Assembly: GCA_031267575.1 (NCBI GenBank)
Contig: JAIRYN010000026.1
Location: 1-64,000, forward strand
Length of the DNA: 64,000 nucleotides
From: Synergistaceae bacterium
GTDB taxonomy: Bacteria; Synergistota; Synergistia; Synergistales; Aminobacteriaceae
Direction of reading: 5' to 3'
A model generated the notes under the pieces. The model was given only the letters and a program-made list of their open reading frames with translations, ran no database searches and was not told the origin of the DNA. Positions 16,472 to 25,218 of the stretch are shown here, piece after piece (position 1 is the first letter of the stretch; each line of letters begins with the position of its first letter). The translations under genes and the position numbers were made by a program.

Positions 16472-17613
16472 CGATGAGCACGATCGGCGAGTTGCTGGAT
16501 CAATTTGATGTTATCGCGTCCAATCCCAAGGCTCAGTTGGGAAAATATGTAGCTGGAGGGAAAAAGGCGATCGGTTGCTTCCCGTACTACGTGCCGGAGG
16601 AGCTGGTGCGAGCCGCCGGTATGGTGCCCTTTGGGATCTGGGGAGCAGAGGGCACGATCAACGCCGCAAAGGAATACTTCGCGCCATTTTACTGTACTAT
16701 CGCTCAAATGGGGCTGGAACTGGCTTTGAACGGAAAACTGGACAAGCTATCGGGCGTGATCATGCCATCGATATGCGATACGTTGCGTCCTTTGACGCAA
16801 AATTTCCGCTCGGCTATCCCGCAGATCCCGTTTATTTTTCTGGCGCATCCTCAGAACAGACGGGCGCCCTACGGCGTGGAGTACACGAAAAGCCAGTACT
16901 CCAACGTAAAAAAGAATTTGGAAGCCATCGCCGGTAAGGCCATTACCGATAACGATTTGAAGGACGCTATTCGCGTTTATAACGAGAGCCGCGCTGTCCG
17001 GAGGAAATTCGTCAAGCTCGCGGCGCGGCACCCTGAGTCGGTCTCTCCTGCTCAACGGAGCGCCGTTCTGAAAAGCGCGTACTTCATGGACAAAACGGAA
17101 CACACGGCACTTTTGACTCAGCTCAACGCGCAATTGGAGGCTTTGCCAAAATCCGATTGGAAGGGCTCCAAAATTCTGTTATCGGGGATTCTCGCCGACA
17201 GTAAAAGTCTGCTGCAAATTCTCGCTGACAACGGCATGGCGGTCGTCGCCGACGACGTCGCCCATCAATCTCGCGCTTTTCGGCTGGACGTGCCGGACGC
17301 GGATGATCCCATGACGGCTTTGGCGCTGCAGTTCGCCGGGCAAGATCACGATGTTCTTCTGTACGACCCTGAGCTGAACAAACGTCCAGAGTACGTCGTC
17401 AATCTGGCGCGCGAAAACGGTGCTCAGGGCGTCGTCATTTTGATGATGCAGTTCTGTGACCCGGAAGAAATGGAGTATCCATCGCTCAAGCAGGCTCTCG
17501 ACAAGGCTGATATTCCCTCCGTGTCCATTGGCTTCGACCAACAAATGCGAGATTTCGAACAGGCGAGAACCCAGCTCCAGGCTTTTGCGGATGTTTTAAG
17601 CGCTAAGCGTTAA
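16468..17613 (+). CDS. hgdB: (R)-2-hydroxyglutaryl-CoA dehydratase beta subunit
   Basis: This is the second dehydratase subunit, with 381 aa (A. fermentans about 379). The opening GGKKAIGCFPYYVPEELVRA and GMVPFGIWGAEG are characteristic, and the cluster-binding cysteines in CDTL and MMQFCDPEE are present. The ATG lies within the end of hgdA (ATGA overlap), indicating coupled synthesis of the 1:1 complex. Confidence 0.93.
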   Translation: MTMSTIGELLDQFDVIASNPKAQLGKYVAGGKKAIGCFPYYVPEELVRAAGMVPFGIWGAEGTINAAKEYFAPFYCTIAQMGLELALNGKLDKLSGVIMPSICDTLRPLTQNFRSAIPQIPFIFLAHPQNRRAPYGVEYTKSQYSNVKKNLEAIAGKAITDNDLKDAIRVYNESRAVRRKFVKLAARHPESVSPAQRSAVLKSAYFMDKTEHTALLTQLNAQLEALPKSDWKGSKILLSGILADSKSLLQILADNGMAVVADDVAHQSRAFRLDVPDADDPMTALALQFAGQDHDVLLYDPELNKRPEYVVNLARENGAQGVVILMMQFCDPEEMEYPSLKQALDKADIPSVSIGFDQQMRDFEQARTQLQAFADVLSAKR

Positions 17614-17637
17614 AATAGAATGCACGCTCTAGAATAA

Positions 17638-18642
17638 ATGGCTATCGAAATATTGCCGGGAGTCTTCCAGCTGGATGTTCCTTTTGTGAAGCATCCCTTG
17701 AGAGGCATTCACGATTATTTCTTTAAAGAGAGCAAAGGGCGAAATTTATTGATCGACACGGCTCTCAACCACGATGCCTGTGATGACTCTTTGCGAGGGC
17801 AATTGAAAGAGCTGGGGGCGGCGTTGGAGGAGACGGACATCTTCCTCACGCATATGCACGTGGATCACTGCGGGCTGATCTCGCGCCTCAAATGCGATGA
17901 AAACAAAGTCTACGCCAGCGAAGTGGACCGAGTTTACATTGACGCCTTCCAGTTGCCCTCCCACTGGAGGTGGCTGACGCAAACCAATACGTGGTGCGGC
18001 GTTCCAGAAGAACACGCGTTGAAGCCCGAAGAGCACGTGGCGCACTCCAACAGGCCTTCTTTCAGCGTCCCCATCGAGACGGTGCGGCCGGGCGATACTT
18101 TGACCTACGGGGGTTATACGCTTTCGGTGGTGGATTTGGCGGGGCATACTCCCGGGCAGGTCGGTCTGTGGCACGAACCCACGAAAAGCCTCTTCAGCGG
18201 TGACCACGTGTTGAATCGAATATCGCCGAACATCACCACGTGGGATTTGGAACACGATTACCTGGAAATATTTTGTGACAACCTCAAGTGCGTGCGTTCT
18301 ATGCCTATACGTCACCTTTATCCGGCGCACGGAACGCCTCTCGCGGACATCAACGGCCGGATCGATGAGTTGTTGGAACACCACGCCGTTCGTCTCGCGC
18401 TCATGGAATCTCTTGTAAGAGCGGCGAATCGTCCGGTGCCCGCTTTTTACGTGGCGAAAGACGTCAAGTGGTCGAAAGGGGACAAATTCACGAAAATTTC
18501 GATTCAGCAGAAATGGTTTGCCTGCTCCGAAACGTTGGCCCATCTACGGCATCTGGTAAACAAAGGGAACTTGTACAGCCAATGGAACGGCGAGACGTTG
18601 TATTTTTCGCCTTTTCCGTTTTCGGCGAGTGATACCGAGTGA
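17638..18642 (+). CDS. metallo-beta-lactamase-fold hydrolase of unknown substrate
   Basis: This 334-aa protein has the zinc signature THMHVDH (HxHxDH) at about residues 73-80, then DLAGHTPGQVGLW, FSGDHVL and LYPAHG, i.e. all MBL metal-ligand motifs. A C-terminal winged-helix-like tail (LAHLRHLVNKGNLYS) resembles MBL proteins that have a BLACT/WH domain and act on thioesters or similar. It lies 24 nt after hgdB in the same direction without a strong ribosome-binding site. A thioesterase or hydrolase role tied to CoA intermediates is possible but unproven. The 3' end holds three copies of gagtgatac. Confidence 0.8.
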   Translation: MAIEILPGVFQLDVPFVKHPLRGIHDYFFKESKGRNLLIDTALNHDACDDSLRGQLKELGAALEETDIFLTHMHVDHCGLISRLKCDENKVYASEVDRVYIDAFQLPSHWRWLTQTNTWCGVPEEHALKPEEHVAHSNRPSFSVPIETVRPGDTLTYGGYTLSVVDLAGHTPGQVGLWHEPTKSLFSGDHVLNRISPNITTWDLEHDYLEIFCDNLKCVRSMPIRHLYPAHGTPLADINGRIDELLEHHAVRLALMESLVRAANRPVPAFYVAKDVKWSKGDKFTKISIQQKWFACSETLAHLRHLVNKGNLYSQWNGETLYFSPFPFSASDTE

Positions 18643-18681
18643 TACTCGAGTGATACTTAAAAAGGAGGGGGGTACGGAAGG

Positions 18682-18729
18682 ATGAAGAAAATGCGAAAAC
18701 AAGGGATGGGGTTGTGGCATCGAAAATGA
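18682..18729 (+). CDS. possible 15-aa leader peptide upstream of the TAXI binding protein
   Basis: The ATG at 18682 is preceded by aaaaaggaggggggtacggaagg, a strong ribosome-binding region otherwise without a gene. The frame reads MKKMRKQGMGLWHRK then stops, 61 nt before the TAXI gene. It may be a leader ORF, or the site may belong to a decayed start. Low confidence. Confidence 0.25.
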   Translation: MKKMRKQGMGLWHRK

Positions 18730-18790
18730 TGTCGAGGTAAAAAGTTTTCGTCCACACCAAAGACGCGGAAAAATCGAAGGAGGCTTTACT

Positions 18791-19792
18791 GTGAAGAAAT
18801 GTGCAGCGATTTTGTTGTCGGTTTCACTGTTGGTTCTCGTTGGAATGATTTCGTTGACTGGCCCGGCGGACGCCGCGTACAGAATCAATATCGCCACGGC
18901 TACATCGGGCGGCGCGTATTATCCCATCGGCAACACGATGGCGCAAATTTACTCGAAAATCGAAGGAATACGCGCGTCGGCGCAAGCTACGGCGGGAACG
19001 CCTCAGAATATCGAACTTCTGATCGAGAACGAAGTTCAGATCGCTATTGGTCAAACCGGTATTTGCTACTACGCCTATACCGCCACAGGCACCTATGAGG
19101 GGAAACCCCCTTACACCAACGAACGGGGACTTTTCACGCTCTATCCCAACGTCATGCACTGGATCGTCAAAAAAGGCTCCGGAATCAGGAACTTGGGAGA
19201 TCTCAAGGGCAAACATATTGTTCCCGGCCAAGTTGCCAGCGCGACCGAGATCAATAGCCGCGAAATGCTCGACGCCTACGGGCTCAACTATCTCAGAGAC
19301 AAGGGTGAAGTTACGGTCACGGCCGAATACCTTGGCTACAACGAAGCGGGCGACCAGATGAAAAACGGGCTGATCGACGCGACGCATATCGCGGGCGGAG
19401 TGCCGACGGCGTCCGTCATGGATATTCTTTCCTCGGACGCGGGGGAATTGCTTTCGATGGACGGGGAACAAATCAGGATCATTTGCAAAATGTACCCCTG
19501 GTACTATCCCTACAGGATCGCCGCGGGAACCTACCCCAAGCAGACCGAAGACATTCATACCATCGCGCTTGCCAACATCCTTTTCACCGACGCGAAACTG
19601 TCGGACGATCTCATCTATACCTTGACCAAGGCCACTTTTGAAAACCATGAAGATATGGTCATCGGACATAAGGCTACAGAGTACACCGTGGTCGAGAACG
19701 CCATAAAAGGAATGCTGATTCCGCTGCATCCAGGCGCGATCAAATATCTGGAGGAGCAAGGCCTCGTTATTCCTGATAATCTGAAACCCTAA
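18791..19792 (+). CDS. TAXI-family TRAP transporter solute-binding protein
   Basis: Periplasmic binding protein of a TRAP transporter, 333 aa, GTG start behind gaaggaggctttact. Signal peptide about 1-29, then the TAXI hallmark INIATATSGGAYYPIGNTMA. A characterised TAXI protein from Thermus binds glutamate/glutamine. Lying directly behind the glutamate-fermentation genes, this one plausibly binds glutamate or 2-oxoglutarate, which is an inference from context. It is separated from the permease gene by a strong hairpin. Confidence 0.92.
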   Translation: MKKCAAILLSVSLLVLVGMISLTGPADAAYRINIATATSGGAYYPIGNTMAQIYSKIEGIRASAQATAGTPQNIELLIENEVQIAIGQTGICYYAYTATGTYEGKPPYTNERGLFTLYPNVMHWIVKKGSGIRNLGDLKGKHIVPGQVASATEINSREMLDAYGLNYLRDKGEVTVTAEYLGYNEAGDQMKNGLIDATHIAGGVPTASVMDILSSDAGELLSMDGEQIRIICKMYPWYYPYRIAAGTYPKQTEDIHTIALANILFTDAKLSDDLIYTLTKATFENHEDMVIGHKATEYTVVENAIKGMLIPLHPGAIKYLEEQGLVIPDNLKP

Positions 19793-19813
19793 TTTCCAGT
19801 TAGCGTTACGGCG

Positions 19814-19850
19814 GGCAATCCAGATATTCAGCTCTGGATTGCCTATTTTT
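19814..19850 (+). terminator. intercistronic hairpin/attenuator between TRAP binding protein and permease
   Basis: A perfect 11-bp stem GGCAATCCAGA / TCTGGATTGCC (19814-19824, 19833-19843) is followed by TATTTTT. The position between binding-protein and permease genes suggests partial termination or 3' stabilisation, keeping the binding protein in excess. Confidence 0.75.
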
Positions 19851-19869
19851 AAATATTAAGCGGAGGCCA

Positions 19870-21876
19870 ATGATCATGCCAAATAACGTACCCGTTTCGG
19901 GAGGTTTGGAAAATCTGGGAGATTTGGAAAATATGAAAGAAGAAATATCTCAGGCCAAGGCGGAGGAAGTGCTCGAACAGATCGACAAAGAATCGAGCTT
20001 TCGTAAATACGCCGGCGTCTGGGCAAAGGTTGTGGCGGTTGTCGCGACGCTCATGTCCCTGTACCATCTCGCGACTTCATCCGGCCTATGGATGGTGCCG
20101 TCGATGCAACATCAAAGCGTACATTTGACATTCCTCATGATTTTGACATTTCTGCTCTACCCAGCATTTGGAAAGAAAAAAGGATCGGGGCCGTCGTACT
20201 TCGACTTGATTTGGCTCGTTGTCGCCGCCTCCGCCAGCATCTACATATTCCTGTTCTTCGATGAGTTCAGCATAAGAGGGACATCGATTCCACGGGATAT
20301 CATCATGGGGGAAATTCTCATCATTTGCGTTCTGGAGGCGACAAGGCGTTCCGTTGGAAAAGAGCTGATGATTCTCGCCATGGTTTTCCTGGCCTACGGC
20401 CTGTGGGGCGAGTATCTTCCCGGATTGCTGGGACACACGGGTTTCTCTCTTCGAAGAATCGTCTATCAGACCTATCTCACATCCGAGGGTATTTTCGGGG
20501 TGGCCCTCAGCGTGTCGGCAACCTACATTTTCCTGTTCATCCTTTTCGGCTCGTTTCTCGCTGAGACGGGTATGGGTTCCTTCATCAAAGACTTCGCCAT
20601 GTGCATAGCGGGGCGTACCATCGGGGGTGAAGCCAAGGTAGCTATTGTGACCTGTGGCTTGATGGGGATGATCAATGGCAGCGCCGTCGGCAACGTGGCG
20701 GCCACGGGAACCTTTACCATACCCTTGATGCGCGGCGCCGGTTTCAAACCGGTATTTTCCGCCGCTCTAGTCGCGGCGGCGGGGACGGGAGGAATGATCA
20801 TGCCTCCTGTCATGGGGGCGGCCTCTTTCATTATGGCCGAGTATCTGGGACTGCATTACGCCCGAATCATGCTCGCGGCGGCGATTCCAGCCGTTCTTTA
20901 TTATTTTTCCCAGTATGTTTACGTCCATATCGAGGCGAAACGCCTCGGGATGCAAAAAGTACCCAGCGACAAAATTATCCCCATGTTCAGTGTGTTGAAG
21001 ACACAAGGGCACATGATTATCCCGATCGTCTCTATCATCTATCTTTTGCTCATAGGACGCACTCCCCTTTACGCGGCATTCTACGGAATTGTGAGTACCG
21101 TCGTCGTCACGTTCGCGGCGTCAGTCTTACAGAGGCGTTTCGTGGCGACGCTGAAAGCGTATCTGCGAGCGCTGGAACAGGGAGCGCGACAGAGCGTGAG
21201 CGTAGGAGTCGCCTGCGCGGTGGTCGGAATCATCAACTCGGTGACGGGTTTGACGAGTCTCGGCTTCACTCTGGGCAACGCCATCGTTTCATTGGCGGCG
21301 GGCAGCATTGTCCTCACGGCTTTTCTCACAATGATCTTGTCGATTATTCTGGGCATGGGCTTGCCGACGACGGCCTGCTACATCATTACGGCCACAATAG
21401 GAGCGCCCGCGCTTCTGAAATTGGGAGTTCATCCTCTGGCGGCCCACATGTTCGTTTACTATTTCGCGTGCCTGTCAAACCTGACACCTCCCGTCGCCAT
21501 CGCTTCCTACGGGGCGGCCGGGCTTTCCGGCCAAAATCCCTCGGAGGTCGGTTGGGCCGGGTTCCGTATCGCGCTCGCCGGTTTCGTTATCCCATACACC
21601 TTTATCTACGCCCCGGCTTTGCTTTTCGTGAGCGACTCTTATCTAGAGATCATAACGGCGACTGTATCGGCCACCATTGGAGTCATTGCGGCGGCCGCTG
21701 CTGTTCAGGGATATATCTTCAAGCCGATTAACGCGTTTTTGCGTATTCTGCTTTTTGGAGGCGCCTGTCTTTTGATCTTCCCAGGGATCGCAACAGATCT
21801 TGCGGGGTTAGCCATCTTTGCCGCTATGATCATCTACCAAAAAGCGCAAATGTCCTCGAAGGCCGCGATGAGTTGA
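19870..21876 (+). CDS. TRAP transporter fused permease (4TM+12TM, DctQM type)
   Basis: This 668-aa membrane protein fuses the small DctQ-like and large DctM-like TRAP subunits, as is usual for TAXI systems. The N-terminal cytoplasmic region (about 55 aa, with a duplicated LENLGDLENM) is followed by multiple membrane helices. LGMGLPTTACYIITAT and NGSAVGNVAATGTFTIP are conserved DctM loops. Transport would be Na+- or H+-coupled through the inner membrane. Start at 19870 (GGAGG 4 nt upstream) or 19876. Works with the binding protein encoded just upstream. Confidence 0.93.
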   Translation: MIMPNNVPVSGGLENLGDLENMKEEISQAKAEEVLEQIDKESSFRKYAGVWAKVVAVVATLMSLYHLATSSGLWMVPSMQHQSVHLTFLMILTFLLYPAFGKKKGSGPSYFDLIWLVVAASASIYIFLFFDEFSIRGTSIPRDIIMGEILIICVLEATRRSVGKELMILAMVFLAYGLWGEYLPGLLGHTGFSLRRIVYQTYLTSEGIFGVALSVSATYIFLFILFGSFLAETGMGSFIKDFAMCIAGRTIGGEAKVAIVTCGLMGMINGSAVGNVAATGTFTIPLMRGAGFKPVFSAALVAAAGTGGMIMPPVMGAASFIMAEYLGLHYARIMLAAAIPAVLYYFSQYVYVHIEAKRLGMQKVPSDKIIPMFSVLKTQGHMIIPIVSIIYLLLIGRTPLYAAFYGIVSTVVVTFAASVLQRRFVATLKAYLRALEQGARQSVSVGVACAVVGIINSVTGLTSLGFTLGNAIVSLAAGSIVLTAFLTMILSIILGMGLPTTACYIITATIGAPALLKLGVHPLAAHMFVYYFACLSNLTPPVAIASYGAAGLSGQNPSEVGWAGFRIALAGFVIPYTFIYAPALLFVSDSYLEIITATVSATIGVIAAAAAVQGYIFKPINAFLRILLFGGACLLIFPGIATDLAGLAIFAAMIIYQKAQMSSKAAMS

Positions 21877-21930
21877 CGATAGGCGCACGATTGGATAGAT
21901 ACTGATATACCTGATATAGGAGGCTTTATC

Positions 21931-23001
21931 GTGCCCAAGTACGATATCATTCACTTTGAAGCGTTAGGCGAGGAAGCTAAGCATTTGGAGGAAGAAACGG
22001 TAGGGGAGCAGAAAAAAAACAATCTGCCCCAAGACCTAAAATACCTCATAACGCCTGACGCGGTGCAGGATTTTATGGAAAAAAACCCCGACGTCGCTCT
22101 GCCGGATCTCATCACGACGAAAACTCACTCCCGGCTTCCCCAGGGTTATTTGAGCGGTGCGAAAAAAAGCATCGTCACTCGAAGCGCCGGATACGATCAT
22201 TTCGAGCACCTCGTCGATGTAGCGAACTTCGCTTCTCTGCGTGAATACTGCGTTGACGCCGTCGCCCAAACCGCTATGAAATTTTTGTACGCCGCGGCGG
22301 GTCTTTTGAATCACTACACGGAAAACACCCGCACCTTCGAGAGAAACAAGAGCCTTTCCTTCATGGAGTTGACCTCTAGCAGAGTGGCGACCGTTTTCGG
22401 AGTAGGGAAAATCGGCAAAAAAACCTACGATCTCTTGGCGGCCAACGGGCTCACAGTACAGGCGGTCGACGTCCGGCGGGACGAATTGGAGCCTTTTTAT
22501 GGCCACGGCGTCCGCTTCGTCTCAAAAGAAGAGGCGATTAAAAATAGTGACGTCGTTGTCAACGCGATGAATTTAACGAAAATACCCCAGAGCCGTTTTT
22601 TCAACGTGGGGTATTTTTCGAAAGAGTATTTGTCCCAAGCGAAACCCGGTTTGATTTTCATCAACGTGACGAGAGGAGAGATCGCTCCGGAGACGGGACT
22701 CGTGGATCTTTACGATCAAAAGATCCTCGGCGGGATCGGCCTGGATATCTTTACCGAGGAAAACGTGTTTTCCAAAGTCGTCAAAGGGCAAGCGCCGGAA
22801 AAGCCGGACCATGTCGCCGCGAAAGCATTGGTGGAGCGGGCCTTAAATCGCGGCGCGAACATCTACGTCCAGCCGCATCAAGGTTTCAACTCGGACGTCG
22901 CCGCCGTCAATAAGGCGTATGAAGCCATTAAGCATATTGTGGCGTGGTACAAAAACGGCAAAAAACATTTTGACGAACAACTCCCTTATTACAGGGGCTA
23001 A
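21931..23001 (+). CDS. D-isomer-specific 2-hydroxyacid dehydrogenase, candidate 2-hydroxyglutarate dehydrogenase
   Basis: This 356-aa protein starts with GTG behind ataggaggctttatc. The NAD-binding motif is GVGKIG in VATVFGVGKIGKKTYD; the catalytic arginine lies in NVTRGE, and the histidine in VQPHQGFNS. A. fermentans HgdH, which makes (R)-2-hydroxyglutarate from 2-oxoglutarate, belongs to this family, so this gene at the end of the cluster is a good candidate for that step. The sequence is fairly divergent and substrate identity is inferred from context only. Confidence 0.82.
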   Translation: MPKYDIIHFEALGEEAKHLEEETVGEQKKNNLPQDLKYLITPDAVQDFMEKNPDVALPDLITTKTHSRLPQGYLSGAKKSIVTRSAGYDHFEHLVDVANFASLREYCVDAVAQTAMKFLYAAAGLLNHYTENTRTFERNKSLSFMELTSSRVATVFGVGKIGKKTYDLLAANGLTVQAVDVRRDELEPFYGHGVRFVSKEEAIKNSDVVVNAMNLTKIPQSRFFNVGYFSKEYLSQAKPGLIFINVTRGEIAPETGLVDLYDQKILGGIGLDIFTEENVFSKVVKGQAPEKPDHVAAKALVERALNRGANIYVQPHQGFNSDVAAVNKAYEAIKHIVAWYKNGKKHFDEQLPYYRG

Positions 23002-23012
23002 GGGATCAAACG

Positions 23013-23040
23013 GGCCACCGTCGAGCGTTTTACGGTGGCC
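23013..23040. terminator. hairpin between convergent genes
   Basis: A 9-bp stem GGCCACCGT / ACGGTGGCC lies 12 nt after the dehydrogenase stop, between convergent genes. There is no strong T-run, so it may be a weak or bidirectional terminator. The following 80 nt contain duplicated cttataaaca and three copies of cgagttatttc, which run into the end of the next gene. Confidence 0.5.
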
Positions 23041-23122
23041 GATTGGGAATCATTTTGCCGAACTTATAAACACTTATAAACAATAGAAGGCGTTGCCGAG
23101 TTATTTCCGAGTTATTTCCGAG

Positions 23123-24241
23123 TTATTCCAACACCTCGAACGGCTCTGGGTCATCGAGAACACGGCACGCAAACTCTAACTGCAAGGTTTTGATCACTTC
23201 TTCATCCTTGAACTCCGCGGGGTTTTCTCCGCGGATTCTACAAAGCCTCAGGTACTCCTTGGGAACGGCTTTTTCCTTCAGTGTGAACATTCGGGACGAT
23301 TCCGGCAAAGAAAGCCGGAATGCGAAGGCTCCGCTGCCCGGCATGACCTTCGGCGCGGGAGTTCCATCGCCCCAAGCCGGGTCGACCGCAACTCGATCAT
23401 CCCTTCCCCGAAACAAAAACTCCAAGGCGTCTTGTATCCCGTCCCCTAAAGCGCCGGACTTGGCATGGACGGCTCTGCGAGGTAATCCGCGCTCCTCGTT
23501 CCCCTTTATGTTCCCCTCCATCCGAACCCACTGCCGGACCAACGACCACGCGAGGCAAAGGCCGCACAACGACGTGTTCCCATGGTACCGCCGAAGCTGT
23601 TCGATCCCCACGGTGTATTCCCCATAGTCGTTCAGGCAAAGACGGAAGTCGTCCTTCAGAATTGGAAGCTCGGAGCGAACATCACTGGGGAGCGTTCCAC
23701 ATATCCTGTGAGCGTACACGTCGAAAATATCGATGGGGTCCAGTGCCAAGAGCGCGGCCTCGAGTTTCCGGCGAAGTTCCAGAGCTCGCGCCTCCGCTTC
23801 TGGTGGAATTCTCTTGAAATGCAGGTCTTCGGAGATTTTATAAAATTCTTCTGGAACCAGTCTCGGTTTCACAGCGAGTTCCACATACCCATCCTCCTGG
23901 GAGAACCGATAAAAGAACTTTCCCCTGACGGGGGCCGGGACGGTTCCCTGGGGAACGGGCATATCCAAATCAAGGACATAGCGGTCCAGGGACGCGCATC
24001 GCAAAACCATCTCCACGGCGTCCTTGAAGCCCTTTCCGGTAAAAGGGGTTTCCACGGAACACCTCCCGCGCACGAAGCATCCTCCATGGGGAAAGAGCAG
24101 AGAATGAGCCAATCGCATGGCCTTGTACCCTAAAACCGTCCCCGCGGGATAACGCCCCCCGTGATAGGCCGCGATATCCCGGTAGTCAGCTTGTAGCGAA
24201 ACATCACCGGCGCGGAATTCGAGCTCTCCACTCTTGATCAT
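23123..24241 (-). CDS. divergent FmdE-like domain protein in an ABC transporter operon
   Basis: This 372-aa protein is not clearly assigned. Residues about 22-55 (DIAAYHGGRYPAGTVLGYKA) resemble the FHGHxCPGxxxGxR opening of the FmdE/FwdE domain. The next blocks (ETPFTGKGFKDAVEM, RGKFFYRFSQEDGYVELAVK, RALELRRKLEAALLALDPID) follow the FmdE order, but the usual metal-binding cysteine is replaced (RYP instead of RCP). The C-terminal half (about 190-372) has several cysteines and is unrecognised. It starts 9 nt after the binding-protein gene, so it is the last gene of the ABC operon. FmdE-domain proteins are often found beside metal or oxyanion transporters. Confidence 0.5.
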   Translation of the reverse strand: MIKSGELEFRAGDVSLQADYRDIAAYHGGRYPAGTVLGYKAMRLAHSLLFPHGGCFVRGRCSVETPFTGKGFKDAVEMVLRCASLDRYVLDLDMPVPQGTVPAPVRGKFFYRFSQEDGYVELAVKPRLVPEEFYKISEDLHFKRIPPEAEARALELRRKLEAALLALDPIDIFDVYAHRICGTLPSDVRSELPILKDDFRLCLNDYGEYTVGIEQLRRYHGNTSLCGLCLAWSLVRQWVRMEGNIKGNEERGLPRRAVHAKSGALGDGIQDALEFLFRGRDDRVAVDPAWGDGTPAPKVMPGSGAFAFRLSLPESSRMFTLKEKAVPKEYLRLCRIRGENPAEFKDEEVIKTLQLEFACRVLDDPEPFEVLE

Positions 24242-24249
24242 GTCGTGAA

Positions 24250-25188
24250 TCAGCGCGCGATCAACGAGACGGGGTCTACATACTTCACGGCGAGTTCCGC
24301 GTCGATGAGGAACTGCATGGTGCTCTTCAGATCCTCGATGTCCCGCTCTCGGATGTCGGGGTCGAAGTCGTAGAGCTTGGCCATCTCTTTGACCTGCTCA
24401 ATCTCTATCTCCGTCTCCTCGCTGACGATCTTCGCCGCTTCCTCCGGGTTATCCGCGGCATAAGCCAGGGCCTTGCGATGAATGTCCAGCATCCTCTTGG
24501 GAAGGTCAGGCACTTCTTCTAGGGCTTTCGCACTGACGCCGATCAGAATCGTCGCCTCGATCAGCCCTTCGCCGTCAAAGAGCACCCGAGCGCCGCCCTC
24601 GATCGCTTTCAGCGCCGCCGGTCCGGCCGCTAGGGCTCCGTCGATGGAGTCACTCATCAGCGCGGCCGTGGCCGTGGGAATCGGCATTTCGATATGCTCC
24701 ACGTCCAAAGGCGACACTTCCGCTTTCTTTAGTCCCGCCAGCAGCAGTTGATGCAGCACCGTTCCCTTGGGGCCGGCGACCTTCTTCCCCTTCAGATCGG
24801 CGATGGTTTTTATAGCGGGGTCCTTAACCAAAAGAGAGTACGTTTTAGGCGCTCTCGAATAGATCCCCGCGATCTTGATGTCCAGTCCTTGAGAGGCAGC
24901 CAACAGAAGAGACGTCCCCCCGATGCAGTTGGCTACCTGAACCGATCCCGCCGCCATCGCCTGAGTCTGTTGAGCGCCGGATGTTATTTCAGGATGGGAA
25001 ACCGTGTAGCCCAAGGAACCAAACTCCGCCTCCAGAAGTCCCAGATGTTTTTCAATGATAGAGGGAATGTTCAAAGGAGACTTTACGTAGGTGATGGTCA
25101 TGGTTTTTTCCCCCGCCCGCGCCGGAAGCGCGGAGAATACCGTCAATGCCAAAACAAACGCCAAAAAGCCCACAACCCATTTTTTCAT
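24250..25188 (-). CDS. ABC transporter substrate-binding protein (NMT1/SsuA/TauA type)
   Basis: This is a periplasmic protein of 312 aa with signal peptide about 1-25 (ending ALPARAG). The pattern ITYVKSPLNIPSIIEKHLGL, then TSGAQQTQAMAAGSVQVANC and TIADLKGKKVAGPKGT is typical of the nitrate/sulfonate/taurine/thiamine-precursor binding family. The substrate cannot be read from sequence. Upstream lie the ATPase and permease genes of the same transporter. Confidence 0.88.
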   Translation of the reverse strand: MKKWVVGFLAFVLALTVFSALPARAGEKTMTITYVKSPLNIPSIIEKHLGLLEAEFGSLGYTVSHPEITSGAQQTQAMAAGSVQVANCIGGTSLLLAASQGLDIKIAGIYSRAPKTYSLLVKDPAIKTIADLKGKKVAGPKGTVLHQLLLAGLKKAEVSPLDVEHIEMPIPTATAALMSDSIDGALAAGPAALKAIEGGARVLFDGEGLIEATILIGVSAKALEEVPDLPKRMLDIHRKALAYAADNPEEAAKIVSEETEIEIEQVKEMAKLYDFDPDIRERDIEDLKSTMQFLIDAELAVKYVDPVSLIAR

Positions 25189-25218
25189 ACTCGTATTCCT
25201 CCATTTGCTTATTTTTTG

